Made by a program: the position numbers and the translations under genes. Below the pieces are notes generated by a model. The model did not search any database, had not been told where the DNA came from, and saw only the letters and a program-made list of their open reading frames with translations. A stretch of DNA of 57,772 nt from Acidimicrobiales bacterium. GTDB lineage: Bacteria; Actinomycetota; Acidimicrobiia; Acidimicrobiales; GCA-2861595. This document shows, one piece after another, positions 6,491 through 15,324 of this stretch (within the stretch, counting starts at the first letter, position 1; every line of letters begins with the position of its first letter). Location of the stretch: positions 1-57,772 of the forward strand of contig JAUJNQ010000003.1 in assembly GCA_030448025.1 (NCBI GenBank), in the 5' to 3' direction.

Positions 6491-7811
6491 CTCGGGGCCT
6501 GACCCGAAGCTTGACCGGCGTGGGGCCGAGGTCGAAGCGCTCCCTGATCTTGCGCTCGAGGTAACGCACGTAGGTGGGAGGCAGCGTGGCGCTGGTGAAC
6601 AAGGTGAACGTGGGCGGGTCGGTGGCGCCCTGGGTGGCGTAGAGCACCCGGCCGTGGGGCGCCCGCTGGGCGGCTTGGGCCTCTTGCACGACGGCGTTGA
6701 GCTCGGCGGTGGGAACCCGGCGGTGGTACGCCTCCATGGCCTGGTCGAGGGCCGGCAGAAGCGTATGGACGCCGAGGCCGGTCTTGGCGCTGATCCGCAG
6801 CACCGGCGCATAGCCGAGGAAGGAGAGCCGGTCCACCATCTGCGCCCGCACCCGGGCACGCCCCTCCGTATCCAGGGTGTCCCATTTGTTGAGGGCCAGC
6901 ACCACGGCGCTGCCGGCGGCGTCCACCCGCTCGGCCAGGCGCTGGTCCTGATGGGTCACGCCCTCGGAGGCGTCGATCACCACCACGGCGGCGTCGGCGT
7001 CGTCGATGGCCCGCAGGGCCCGGACCAACGAGTAGTACTCGGCCCCCTGCCCCACCCGGGACTTGCGCCGCATGCCGGCGGTGTCCACGAACCGCACGGG
7101 CCCGCCGTCGGTCTCCACCAGGGTGTCGATGGCGTCTCGTGTGGTTCCGGGCATGTCGTGGACCACGGAGCGGTCGTCGCCGATGAGGCGGTTGAACAGG
7201 GTCGACTTTCCCACGTTGGGACGGCCCACGATGGCCACTCGGGGCGCCGACGGCCCGCCCTCGGTGTCGGCCCGGGCGACGTCGTCAGCCGGCGCCTCGT
7301 CGTCGTTGGCGTCATCGGGTGCCTTGTTCAGGTGGCGCACGACCTCGTCGAGCAGGTCACCCGTCCCCCGGCCATGGAGGGCCGAGACGGGCCAGGGGTC
7401 ACCGAGGCCGAGGCGGGAGAAGGCCCAGGCGTCGGCTTCTCGAGTGTCGGCGTCGACCTTGTTGGCCGCCAGCACCACCGCCTTGTCCGACTGCTGGAGC
7501 AGCCGAGCCACGCTCTGGTCCTCCTCGGTGGGCTGGACCACGCCGTCGACGACGAAGAGCACGACGTCGGCATCGCCCACGGCCCGCTCGGCTTGGGCGC
7601 TCACCTGGCGGTCGAGGGGATGGTCGCTGTCCAGCCAGCCGCCGGTGTCCACCACCAAGAACTCGTGTCCGGCCCACTCGGCGGGCAGCTCCTTGCGGTC
7701 GCGGGTCACGCCCGGGCGCTCCTCCACGATGGCCTCGCGCCGGCCGAGGATGCGGTTCACGAGCGTCGACTTGCCCACGTTCGGCCGTCCCACCACCGCC
7801 ACCACCGGCAT
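6483..7811 (-). CDS. der: Ribosome assembly GTPase Der (EngA)
   Basis: The 442-residue protein has the two tandem GTPase domains that define Der. The first P-loop is GRPNVGKSTLVNRI (residues 8-21) with DTGG and NKVD. The second is GRPNVGKSTLFNRL with DTAGMRRKS and NKWD. A C-terminal KH-like domain ends in RPRGD. Der is essential for late 50S assembly. The ATG at 7811 lies two bases after the upstream stop and gives the expected start MPVVAVVGRPN; a longer in-frame start is unlikely. The linker between G domains is acidic (DDANDDEAPADD). It is co-transcribed with the DUF512 gene. Confidence 0.97.
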   Translation of the reverse strand: MPVVAVVGRPNVGKSTLVNRILGRREAIVEERPGVTRDRKELPAEWAGHEFLVVDTGGWLDSDHPLDRQVSAQAERAVGDADVVLFVVDGVVQPTEEDQSVARLLQQSDKAVVLAANKVDADTREADAWAFSRLGLGDPWPVSALHGRGTGDLLDEVVRHLNKAPDDANDDEAPADDVARADTEGGPSAPRVAIVGRPNVGKSTLFNRLIGDDRSVVHDMPGTTRDAIDTLVETDGGPVRFVDTAGMRRKSRVGQGAEYYSLVRALRAIDDADAAVVVIDASEGVTHQDQRLAERVDAAGSAVVLALNKWDTLDTEGRARVRAQMVDRLSFLGYAPVLRISAKTGLGVHTLLPALDQAMEAYHRRVPTAELNAVVQEAQAAQRAPHGRVLYATQGATDPPTFTLFTSATLPPTYVRYLERKIRERFDLGPTPVKLRVRPRGD

Positions 7812-7813
7812 GG

Positions 7814-9199
7814 TCACGCCGCGGGCTCCAGGAGGGCCCGGCGGAGCGAGGCTCCGTCCGTGGGCACCACCTCCACGGGCCGGGGCAGGTCGGCCGGGCT
7901 CAGCCCGTCGAGGAACACGCCCTTGGACAGGCACACGTCGGGGAGCAGGTAGCGGTGGCCCTCCGGCTCGGCGTGCAGGGTCCGGCACAGGTCCTCCCCC
8001 ACCAGCAGCCCGGCCACGCCGATGTTGCCCCCGAAGAAGCGATTGGGCACGGGGACGAGGCGCACGTCCCGCGCGCCCAACTGCTCGACCAACGGAGCCA
8101 GCACCCGAGCGCCGTACTCACCGGTGAGGACGGCCACCGGTGCCGAGGCCGACGGGCGCAGCGTGACGGTGCCCGGCGCCCGGGGAGCCCGGTAGCCCTC
8201 GGCGGGCGCGCCGTCCACCCAGGCGAAGAACCCGGACCGCACCCCGAGCGATTCCTCGCTCTGTCCGAGCAGGGCGGCCTCGAAGGCGCGGGCCATGCCG
8301 ATGCCGTCCTCGTGCATGGGGAAGCCCTCGTAGTCCTCGGCCGGCGGGAAGGCCCGGCCGGCCAGGAGGTAGTACTCGTCGGCGGCGAAGGCCACCCGCC
8401 GTCCGAGCGCGGAGGCGAAGACCGGCTGCCACTCCTCCACGCAGTCCACCACCACTGCCGCCTCCTCCTGGGTGTGGGCCCGCATGGCGCCCTCGGTGGA
8501 GTAGCGGCTCACGCCGAGGGGCACCACTGCCACGGTGGCCAGCTCCGGGTACTGGTCCAACACGCCGGCCATGGTGTCGTGCAGCACCACGCCGTCGTTG
8601 ACCCCAGGGCACACCACCACCTGGCCGTGGACCTCCACGCCGTGGTCGAGGAGAGCGCGCAGCCAGCGCAGGCTGGTGGCACCGCGCCGGTTGCGCAGCA
8701 TGCGGGAGCGCACGTCGGGGTCGGTGGCGTGGATGCTCACGTACAGCGGGCTCAGGTGCTCGGTCACCACCCGCTCCAAGTCGAGCTCGGTGAAGCGAGT
8801 GAGGGTCGTGAAGTTGCCGTAGAGGAAGGAGAGGCGGTAGTCGTCGTCCTTCAGTGACAGGGACTTCCTCATGCCCGGCGGCAGCTGGTAGATGAAGCAG
8901 AACTCGCAATGGTTGTCGCACGTTCGGACCTGGTCGAACAGCGCCGACTCCACCTCGGCTCCGAGCGCCTCCCCCGCGCCCTTGGCAACTTCCACCGTGA
9001 GCTGGAGGCCACCGCGGCTCACCTCGACCTCGAGGTCGGCCTCGTCGGCGAGAAGGCGGAACTGGATGACATCTCGGGGGACCTGGCCGGCCATGGCGAC
9101 GATCTCGTCACCCGGTTGCAGCCCGGCCCGGGCGGCCGGTGAGCCGTCGGCCACGGCCACCACGCGGGCGCTCCGCCCGGCGGAGTGCGGCAGTGACAC
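7814..9199 (-). CDS. DUF512-family PDZ / radical-SAM-like iron-sulfur protein
   Basis: The 461-residue protein begins with a PDZ-like segment (residues 10-60, GSPAARAGLQPGDEIVAMAG). A radical-SAM-like barrel with the cysteine cluster CDNHCEFC (about 93-100) follows, then the DUF512 C-terminal domain. VSIHATDPDVRSRMLRN and GQVVVCPGVNDG are typical of the barrel. The cysteine spacing is CxxxCxxC, as in classical radical SAM enzymes. The reaction of the family is not known to me. The gene is often found beside der, as here, which suggests but does not prove a link to ribosome or Fe-S biology. It faces ispH divergently across 127 bases. Confidence 0.88.
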   Translation of the reverse strand: MSLPHSAGRSARVVAVADGSPAARAGLQPGDEIVAMAGQVPRDVIQFRLLADEADLEVEVSRGGLQLTVEVAKGAGEALGAEVESALFDQVRTCDNHCEFCFIYQLPPGMRKSLSLKDDDYRLSFLYGNFTTLTRFTELDLERVVTEHLSPLYVSIHATDPDVRSRMLRNRRGATSLRWLRALLDHGVEVHGQVVVCPGVNDGVVLHDTMAGVLDQYPELATVAVVPLGVSRYSTEGAMRAHTQEEAAVVVDCVEEWQPVFASALGRRVAFAADEYYLLAGRAFPPAEDYEGFPMHEDGIGMARAFEAALLGQSEESLGVRSGFFAWVDGAPAEGYRAPRAPGTVTLRPSASAPVAVLTGEYGARVLAPLVEQLGARDVRLVPVPNRFFGGNIGVAGLLVGEDLCRTLHAEPEGHRYLLPDVCLSKGVFLDGLSPADLPRPVEVVPTDGASLRRALLEPAA

Positions 9200-9314
9200 G
9201 GCACCACGTTATTGCGACGGTCCGGCTACTCGAAGCGCCGCAACGACGGTGCGGCCATCGTCCACCTCCCCTGTCTACCGGCCGTGCGGGTCCCTTCCCG
9301 GTGGTGGACGTCGG

Positions 9315-9320
9315 TAGCCT
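9315..9320 (+). promoter_or_regulatory. Candidate -10 element of a leaderless ispH mRNA
   Basis: TAGCCT ends exactly six bases before the GTG start of ispH and no ribosome-binding site is present. Transcription would begin at or next to the start codon. The same spacing is seen before trpS, argC and the antitoxin gene. Confidence 0.45.
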
Positions 9321-9326
9321 GGGATC

Positions 9327-10367
9327 GTGCCTGTCGAACGCGTCCTGCTGGCTTCGCCCCGAGGGTTCTGCGCCGGTGTGGAGATGGCCATCAAGGCTCT
9401 GGCGTGGATGGTCCGGGTCAACGAGGCGCCGGTGTACTGCTACCACCAGATCGTGCACAACGAGGTGGTGGTCGATCGTTTCCGCCAGCTCGGGGTGGTG
9501 TTCGTGGACGACATGTCCGAGGTCCCCGAAGGTGCGCCCCTGATGCTGAGCGCCCACGGCTCGGCTCCCGAGGTCGTGGCCGCGGCCCGGGCCAACGGCG
9601 GCGTGGTGGTAGACGCCGTGTGCCCCCTGGTGACCAAGGTCCACCACGAGGTGAAGGTGCGCTCTGGCAAGGGTTACAACGTGATTTACGTGGGCCACGA
9701 GGGCCACGACGAGGCCGTGGGCACCATGGCCGTGGCGCCCGACTCCGTGCGCCTGGTGGAGACCGAGGCCGACGTGGCCGCCTTGGATCTGGCCGCCGAC
9801 GCCCCCGTGGCGTTCCTCGCCCAGACCACCCTCAGCATGGACGAGTGGGCCGGCGTGCGCGACGCCGCCCACGAGCGGTTCCCATCCATGTGGATGCCCA
9901 CCCGCAGCGACCTGTGCTTCGCCACCACCAACCGCCAGTCGGCCCTCAAAGCCATCGCCCAGGATGCGGATGCCTTCGTGGTGATCGGCTCGGCCAACTC
10001 CTCCAACACCGTCGCCCTCGAGAAGACGGCCCGGGCCGCGGGCTGCGCCCGTGTCGTGCGGGTCAATGGCGCCGACGAGGTACCCGACGACCTGAGCGGC
10101 ACCGTGGGCGTCACGGCCGGCGCGTCGGCGCCCGAGGAGCTGGTGTGGGCCGTGGTGAACCACTTGGCTCCGGCGAACGGCGCCGAGGTCGTCACCATCA
10201 CCAACGAGGAGGAGTACTTCCCTCCCCCCCGCGAGCTGCGTGACCTGGTGCGGGGCGCGGTGGCAGCCGTGCGCTTCTCACTGATGGCGCCGGCCGACGA
10301 CGAGGGCGTGCTGGGCGACGATCGCGTCGTGGCCGCCAGCGACGTCCTCGACACCCTGGCCGGCTGA
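9327..10367 (+). CDS. ispH: 4-hydroxy-3-methylbut-2-enyl diphosphate reductase
   Basis: IspH (LytB) performs the last step of the methylerythritol phosphate pathway, reducing HMBPP to IPP and DMAPP with a [4Fe-4S] cluster. The three cluster cysteines are visible in PRGFCAGVEMAI, VDAVCPLVTKVH and SDLCFATTNRQ. LSAHGSAPE and HEGHDEAVGTM are substrate-site segments. The length (346) is slightly above the family norm because of a short C-terminal tail. The gene stands alone on the plus strand between two minus-strand operons, with its own promoter. The organism therefore makes isoprenoids by the MEP route. Confidence 0.97.
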   Translation: MPVERVLLASPRGFCAGVEMAIKALAWMVRVNEAPVYCYHQIVHNEVVVDRFRQLGVVFVDDMSEVPEGAPLMLSAHGSAPEVVAAARANGGVVVDAVCPLVTKVHHEVKVRSGKGYNVIYVGHEGHDEAVGTMAVAPDSVRLVETEADVAALDLAADAPVAFLAQTTLSMDEWAGVRDAAHERFPSMWMPTRSDLCFATTNRQSALKAIAQDADAFVVIGSANSSNTVALEKTARAAGCARVVRVNGADEVPDDLSGTVGVTAGASAPEELVWAVVNHLAPANGAEVVTITNEEEYFPPPRELRDLVRGAVAAVRFSLMAPADDEGVLGDDRVVAASDVLDTLAG

Positions 10368-10380
10368 GCCCAGCCTGTGT

Positions 10381-11079
10381 TCAGGCGCCGGCTTTGGCCT
10401 GGGCCTCGTCGAACAGCCGCTGCAGCTCCTCCCGGAGCTTCTCGGTGAGCTGGTGCACCGCCTTCCGCGACGCCCGGCCCGACGGCCCGACGGCATCGGG
10501 GTAGAGGGGCTCGCCGACGACCACGTGGACCTTCACCGGGCGCAGCAGCCTCGAGCCCTTGGGCATGGCGCGCGACGACCCGCCGATGCCCACGGGGACG
10601 ATGGGCACGCCGGTACGGGTGGCCAGGTAGGCCGCTCCCTCGAATAGCGGTTCCACCAGTGGGCCGGTCTGGCGGGTGCCTTCGGGAAATAGCACGAGCG
10701 GCTCACCGCCCTTCAGCACCTCGATACAGCGACGAAGGGCCTCACGATCGACGTGGCCGCGGTGGACGGGAAAGCCGCCCAGGGCGTCGAGGACCCAGGC
10801 CGGGAACCGGTACTTCCACACCGTCTCCTTGCCCATGTAACGCATGCGCCGCTTGGTGATGGCGCAAACCACTGGCGTGTCGATGTTGGAGCGGTGCACG
10901 GGTGCGAGCACGAAGGGACCATCAGGCACATGCTCGGTGCCCTCCATGGTCTGGCGCCAATAGAGGCGGCAGAACCCGGCGAGGAGGTTGCGCACGAACC
11001 GGTAGAAGAGCAGCTGGCCCATCGGGAACTCCGGAGCCGCGCCGGGCGCGCCGGCCGTCTCGGAGGAGGCTGGCGTCAC
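10381..11079 (-). CDS. plsC: 1-acyl-sn-glycerol-3-phosphate acyltransferase
   Basis: The 232-residue protein belongs to the PlsC acyltransferase family, which makes phosphatidic acid at the membrane. The catalytic HxxxxD motif is HRSNID (about residues 62-67) and the glycerophosphate-binding motif is FPEGTRQ. A further motif, VPIVPVGIGGS, is also present. It has no clear multi-helix membrane domain, only an amphipathic N-terminus. The GTG start overlaps the cmk stop by GTGA, so it is translated as the last gene of the scpA-plsC operon. A cmk-plsC neighbourhood is common in bacteria. Acyl-chain preference cannot be read from the sequence. Confidence 0.9.
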   Translation of the reverse strand: MTPASSETAGAPGAAPEFPMGQLLFYRFVRNLLAGFCRLYWRQTMEGTEHVPDGPFVLAPVHRSNIDTPVVCAITKRRMRYMGKETVWKYRFPAWVLDALGGFPVHRGHVDREALRRCIEVLKGGEPLVLFPEGTRQTGPLVEPLFEGAAYLATRTGVPIVPVGIGGSSRAMPKGSRLLRPVKVHVVVGEPLYPDAVGPSGRASRKAVHQLTEKLREELQRLFDEAQAKAGA

Positions 11080-11708
11080 GGGTTCAGGTTGCGAAGGACC
11101 TCTTCCACCACCTGGTCGACGGTGAGGTCGCTGGTGTCGAGCACCACCGCGTCGTCGGCGGCCTTGAGCGGCGAGGCGGCGCGAGTGGAGTCGAGCTCAT
11201 CGCGCCGGGCCATGTCGGCAGCCACCGTTCCTTCCACGCCACCGGTCTCGGTGGAGCGCCGGCGGGCCCGTACTGCGTCACCCGCCACCAGGTACACCTT
11301 GAGCTCGGCGTCGGGGAACACCACCGTCCCGATGTCTCGGCCCTCCACCACCCCGACGTCGCGGGCCGCTGCCCACTCGCGCTGGCGACGAACCATCTCT
11401 TCGCGCACCGCGGGGTTGGAGGCCACGGCGCTCACCGCCCGGGTGACGTCGTCGCCCCTGATGTGGGCGGTGGCGTCCTCGCCATCGACGACGACCTTCT
11501 CCTCCCCGACGTCGATCGTGACCTCCAGGGCGACGCGGGCGACGGTGTGCTGGTCCTCCGGGTCCACACCACGCTTGAGCACGGACAAGGCCACCGAGCG
11601 GTACATGGCACCGGTGTCGAGATGTCCCGCATCCAGCCGGGCGGCCACGGCCCGGGACACGGTGGTCTTGCCCGACCCCGACGGCCCGTCGATGGCGATC
11701 ACTCGCAT
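11076..11708 (-). CDS. cmk: Cytidylate kinase
   Basis: The 210-residue CMP/dCMP kinase has the P-loop GPSGSGKTT (residues 7-15), the substrate motif LDTGAMYRSVAL and GRDIGTVVFPDAELKVYL. Catalysis phosphorylates CMP and dCMP for RNA, DNA and lipid synthesis. The ATG at 11708 gives the expected MRVIAIDGPSG start; longer in-frame starts would add an unrelated tail. The gene lies 22 bases after aroA and overlaps plsC. The aroA-cmk linkage is a very common bacterial arrangement, and the rluB-cmk-der order also occurs in mycobacteria (here aroH, tyrA and aroA are interposed). Confidence 0.96.
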   Translation of the reverse strand: MRVIAIDGPSGSGKTTVSRAVAARLDAGHLDTGAMYRSVALSVLKRGVDPEDQHTVARVALEVTIDVGEEKVVVDGEDATAHIRGDDVTRAVSAVASNPAVREEMVRRQREWAAARDVGVVEGRDIGTVVFPDAELKVYLVAGDAVRARRRSTETGGVEGTVAADMARRDELDSTRAASPLKAADDAVVLDTSDLTVDQVVEEVLRNLNP

Positions 11709-11730
11709 CGGCGCAGCTCCAAAGCGCGGG

Positions 11731-13014
11731 TCACAGAAGCGACTGTAGGTCGCGCTCGAAACCGGGGTAGCTGGTGGCCACGGCCTCCCACCCGTCGATT
11801 CGGGTGGTCCCACTGCCGCCCAGGCCGGCCACGGCCAGGGCCATGGCCACGCGGTGGTCGCCGTGGGAGCTGACGTGGCCGGCGTGCAGCGGCGGTCCTC
11901 CGTGGACCACCAGTCCGTCGGCCATCGGCGCGGCGTGGACTCCCACCGACGTCAGCTCGGTGGACATGGTGGTGATCCTGTCCGTCTCCTTAACCCGCAG
12001 CTCCCCGGCGCCGCAGAAGGTGGTCACTCCATCGGCCATCGCCGCGGCAACGGCCAGGACCGGGATCTCGTCGATGAGGCCGGGTACCTCCTCAGCCCCC
12101 ACCTCAGTGGCGTGGAGCGGGCCGTAGCGGGCGTGGATGTTGGCCGTGGTGGCGTCCAGGGGCTCGATGTCGACCTGAGCTCCCATGCGGCGGAGGACGT
12201 CTACGAAGCCGGTCCTCTTCGGACCCACGTACACCCGCTCCACCACCACGTCGCTGCCGGGCGTGATGCACGCCGCCACCACCCAGAAGGCAGCCTGGGA
12301 GGGGTCACAGGGAACGTCCAGCTCGAAGGGCCGCAGCTCGGACGCCCGCACCCGCGTCACCAGGCCGCCGGCGCTCACCTTCACGTCGGCACCGCACGCG
12401 GCCAGCATCTCCTCGGTGTGCGATCGGGTGCGCTCCCGCTCATAGACCACGGTGTCCCCTTCGGCGCCGAGGCCGGCCAGCAGCACCGCGCTCTTGAGCT
12501 GGGCGCTGGCCACGGGCGGGTGGTACTCGATCCCCCTGAGGCTGCCGCCGTGCACGGTGAGCGGAGCCACGCAGCCCGGCCGGCAGTCCACGTGCGCCCC
12601 CATCTGGCGCAAGGGCTGGACCACCCGGTCCATGGGGCGGCGGGAGACCGATTCGTCGCCCATCAGCACCGTGAGCCAGGGGAAGGGGGCACAGAACCCG
12701 GACAGCAGGCGGATGGTGGTGCCCGAGTTGCCCACGTCGATCGGGGCTTCGGGCTGGTGGAGGCGGTCGACCCCTCCACTCAGGCGGGTCTCGATCTCGG
12801 CGTTGTCTTGGACGACGTGCTCCATGCCGGCTCCGAGCGACCGGACGGCGGCGGCGGTTCGGGCGACGTCGTCACCCTGGGACAGGCCTCGGAGGACGGA
12901 GACCCCACCGGCGCGGGCAGCCAGGATCAGGGCCCGGTGGGAGATGGACTTGTCGCCCGGCACCCGGACCCGCCCGCAGAGGGGTTGACCTCCGCTCACC
13001 TCCAGAGCCGTCAT
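11731..13014 (-). CDS. aroA: 3-phosphoshikimate 1-carboxyvinyltransferase (EPSP synthase)
   Basis: The 427-residue enzyme adds enolpyruvate to shikimate-3-phosphate. Motifs are GDKSISHRALILAA (residues 21-34), GNSGTTIRLLSG, the middle-domain DEIPVLAVAAAMADG and the C-terminal HGDHRVAMALAVAGL. The ATG at 13014 matches the usual N-terminus; the reading frame stays open upstream but overlaps tyrA. An Ala in the SGTT-RP region or similar resistance changes cannot be judged. It follows aroH and tyrA in the same operon, which groups three aromatic-pathway steps. Confidence 0.96.
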   Translation of the reverse strand: MTALEVSGGQPLCGRVRVPGDKSISHRALILAARAGGVSVLRGLSQGDDVARTAAAVRSLGAGMEHVVQDNAEIETRLSGGVDRLHQPEAPIDVGNSGTTIRLLSGFCAPFPWLTVLMGDESVSRRPMDRVVQPLRQMGAHVDCRPGCVAPLTVHGGSLRGIEYHPPVASAQLKSAVLLAGLGAEGDTVVYERERTRSHTEEMLAACGADVKVSAGGLVTRVRASELRPFELDVPCDPSQAAFWVVAACITPGSDVVVERVYVGPKRTGFVDVLRRMGAQVDIEPLDATTANIHARYGPLHATEVGAEEVPGLIDEIPVLAVAAAMADGVTTFCGAGELRVKETDRITTMSTELTSVGVHAAPMADGLVVHGGPPLHAGHVSSHGDHRVAMALAVAGLGGSGTTRIDGWEAVATSYPGFERDLQSLL

Positions 13015-13046
13015 CGCTGTTCCCCTCCGTGGACCCTGGGGCGAGG

Positions 13047-14159
13047 CTACGCCAGCGGATGCACAGAGGGACGAAAGCCGCGGGTCATCAACGCCTCCCG
13101 CAGCACGTCGGCCACATCGGCGTCCACCACCAGGACGAGCAGGCCGCGGTCGCCCTCGACCGAGTGGACGATGTCCAGGTCCTCGATGTTGACCGCCAGC
13201 TCCCCCGCCAGCGTGGTGACCTCCGCCACCACGCCGGGGCGGTCGGGGACCGGCACCCGAAGGTCGACCAGAGCATCGGGGCGGGCCAACCCTCCCGGCA
13301 GGTTGGTGCGGGCGCTCCGGGCGCCCTCCAACCAACGCAAGAGCCCATCCCGGTCGCCGGTGGACACCAGCTCCCGCACGTCGTCGAGCGAGGAACGCAG
13401 GCGGTCGAGGGCGTGGACGATGGCGTCGCGGTTCTCGGCGCAGATGTCGGGCCAGATCCCTGGGTGGCCAGCAGCGATCCGGGTCATGTCACGGAACCCT
13501 CCGGCGGCCAGGCGCAGCAGGGCGGCGTGCTCCTCGGCGCCCTCGTCGGCCAGGCACATGAGGGTGGCGGCGGTCAGGTGGGGGACGTGGGACACCAGTG
13601 CCACCAGCGTGTCGTGGCGCTCGGGAGTGAGAGCCACCACGTCGGCCCCGAGGGTCGAGACCACGCTTCGAACGCGGGCATAGGCGGCGGGGTCGGTTCC
13701 CGTCGTGGGCGTCAGCACCCAGGTGGCGCCTTGGAACAGGCCCGCCTCGGCCCCCTCCACGCCCTCCTGCTCCGAGCCGGCCATGGGGTGGCCGCCGACG
13801 AAGCAGGGATGGTCCACGGCTGCCACGATGGGAGCCTTCACGCTGCCCACGTCGGTCACAAGGCCTCCGTGGGCAAGCGCCAGGCCGGCCTCTGAGGCCA
13901 CCGCCGACACGGGTGTGGCCACGAAGGTGACCTCGGCCTCCGGGTCGACACCCACGGCATCGAGGGCTCCGGCGGCCAGTGCTTGGTGGGCCCGCTCGAC
14001 CCGGTGGTCGGCACCGGTGACGTGCCAACCCCGGGCGCGCAGCGCCATCCCTATGGAGGCGCCGATGAGGCCGGTGCCGACGACGGCGGCCCGCTTCCCC
14101 GGCGCGAGGGGCTCAGGTGGTGGCGTCGTCTCAGGCCGGGAGGTCGTCGCGGAGGCCAC
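13047..14159 (-). CDS. tyrA: Prephenate dehydrogenase with C-terminal ACT domain
   Basis: The 370-residue enzyme converts prephenate to 4-hydroxyphenylpyruvate for tyrosine synthesis. The Rossmann motif is VGTGLIGASIG (residues 27-37). GGHPMAGSE and ALVSHVPHLTAATL are catalytic-region landmarks. A C-terminal ACT domain (about 295-365, VPDRPGVVAEVTTLAGELAV) suggests feedback control by an amino acid. The start at 14159 overlaps the chorismate mutase gene by 29 bases; the first 20 residues are a Pro/Thr-rich leader, so a later start is possible. The adjacent AroH supplies prephenate, making this a two-step module. Confidence 0.94.
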   Translation of the reverse strand: MASATTSRPETTPPPEPLAPGKRAAVVGTGLIGASIGMALRARGWHVTGADHRVERAHQALAAGALDAVGVDPEAEVTFVATPVSAVASEAGLALAHGGLVTDVGSVKAPIVAAVDHPCFVGGHPMAGSEQEGVEGAEAGLFQGATWVLTPTTGTDPAAYARVRSVVSTLGADVVALTPERHDTLVALVSHVPHLTAATLMCLADEGAEEHAALLRLAAGGFRDMTRIAAGHPGIWPDICAENRDAIVHALDRLRSSLDDVRELVSTGDRDGLLRWLEGARSARTNLPGGLARPDALVDLRVPVPDRPGVVAEVTTLAGELAVNIEDLDIVHSVEGDRGLLVLVVDADVADVLREALMTRGFRPSVHPLA

Positions 14160-14499
14160 GAGCCTTCTCGAGGTAGACGTGGTGGAGCTGGCTGCGGGTC
14201 CGCTCGGTGGTCACGTGCATCAGCACCCGGATGGTGAGGGGTGTGCCGCTCTCGACGTCGAGCTCCCGGGCGCACAGCAGCGGCACGTCGCCCAGCCCAC
14301 AGGCCCGGGCCGCGGTGGCCGGGAACATGGAGTGGATGTCGTCAGTGGCCGTGAAGACGATGCTGATGAGATCGTCCTTGCTCACGTCGTTGCGTTCCAA
14401 CATGGCCGTCACCAGCGTCTGGACCCGCTCGCTCACCTGGCCGGTGGTGTCGGTATCGACCGTGGTGGCGCCTCGCAGCGCTCTGACCGCCGGTGACAC
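14131..14499 (-). CDS. aroH: Monofunctional chorismate mutase, AroH class
   Basis: The 122-residue protein matches the trimeric AroH fold rather than the helical AroQ type. Landmarks are the N-terminal VRALRGATTVDTDT, the central IVFTATDDIHSMFPATAARA and RVLMHVTTERTRSQLHHVYL with active-site Arg. It rearranges chorismate to prephenate for tyrosine and phenylalanine synthesis. It lies between rluB and tyrA and overlaps tyrA by 29 bases. No signal peptide is present, so it should be cytoplasmic, unlike secreted chorismate mutases of mycobacteria. Confidence 0.94.
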   Translation of the reverse strand: MSPAVRALRGATTVDTDTTGQVSERVQTLVTAMLERNDVSKDDLISIVFTATDDIHSMFPATAARACGLGDVPLLCARELDVESGTPLTIRVLMHVTTERTRSQLHHVYLEKARGLRDDLPA

Positions 14500-14535
14500 G
14501 CGACGAACTCTACGTTCTCGCTCTTCGTGTTCGCT

Positions 14536-15309
14536 CTACGGTTCGGCTGGGCCGGTGGCCGCGCCCAGGTCTCGCACCTCGGACGTGGACAGCGATCGCC
14601 ACTGCCCCGGCCGCAGCTCCCGCTCGGCCAGGGGGCCGATCCGCGTCCGCACCAGACGAACCACGGGGTGTCCTACCGCGTCGCACATGCGCCGCACCTG
14701 GCGGTTGCGTCCCTCGTGGATCGAGATGCGCACCAGGTTCGGGGCGGGCAGGGAGACCCGGGCCGGCGCGGTGAGGCCGTCGTCCAGCACCACCCCCTCG
14801 CGCAGGCGGCGGAGGGATCCCGGCGAGGGGGTCCCTTCGACCTCGGCCAGGTACTCCTTCTCCACGCCGAAGGAGGGATGGGTGAGGCGATGGGCCAGCT
14901 CGCCGTCGTTGGTGAGGAGGAGCAGGCCCTCGGTGTCGGCGTCGAGCCGTCCCACCGGGAAGACGCGGGGCTCGCTCGGCACCAGGGCCACCACGGTGGG
15001 CCGGCCCTGCGGGTCCTCCGAGGTGCTCACCACCCCCCGGGGCTTGTTGAGCACGTAGTGGACGAGTCCGGGGCGCACCCCGACCGGGACCCCGTCGACC
15101 TCGACTCGGTCGTGCTCGGGGTCGACCCGCCGTCCCAGCACCGCCGTGCTGCCGTTCACCCGTACCCGTCCGGCCTCGATCAGCTCCTCGGACGCCCGTC
15201 GACTGCCGAAGCCGATGCGGGCCAGCACCTTCTGCAGTCGCTCTCCCCCTCCGGCTGCGTCGCCTGCGTCGGCGTCATCAGTGCTGCCGGCGCCAGGTCC
15301 CCCGTCCAT
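14536..15309 (-). CDS. rluB: 23S rRNA pseudouridine synthase, RluB/RsuA family
   Basis: The 257-residue protein has an acidic Gly/Asp-rich leader (1-22), an S4 RNA-binding domain (about 23-70, RLQKVLARIGFGSRRASEEL) and a catalytic domain. The catalytic aspartate is in VGRLDADTEGLLLLTNDG. NRQVRRMCDAVGHPV is also diagnostic. Family members modify 23S (RluB) or 16S (RsuA) rRNA; the scpA-scpB-rluB order points to the RluB type. It follows scpB by 15 bases. The same order occurs as Rv1709-Rv1711 in M. tuberculosis. Confidence 0.93.
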   Translation of the reverse strand: MDGGPGAGSTDDADAGDAAGGGERLQKVLARIGFGSRRASEELIEAGRVRVNGSTAVLGRRVDPEHDRVEVDGVPVGVRPGLVHYVLNKPRGVVSTSEDPQGRPTVVALVPSEPRVFPVGRLDADTEGLLLLTNDGELAHRLTHPSFGVEKEYLAEVEGTPSPGSLRRLREGVVLDDGLTAPARVSLPAPNLVRISIHEGRNRQVRRMCDAVGHPVVRLVRTRIGPLAERELRPGQWRSLSTSEVRDLGAATGPAEP

Positions 15310-15324
15310 GCTCTCGGGCCCGCC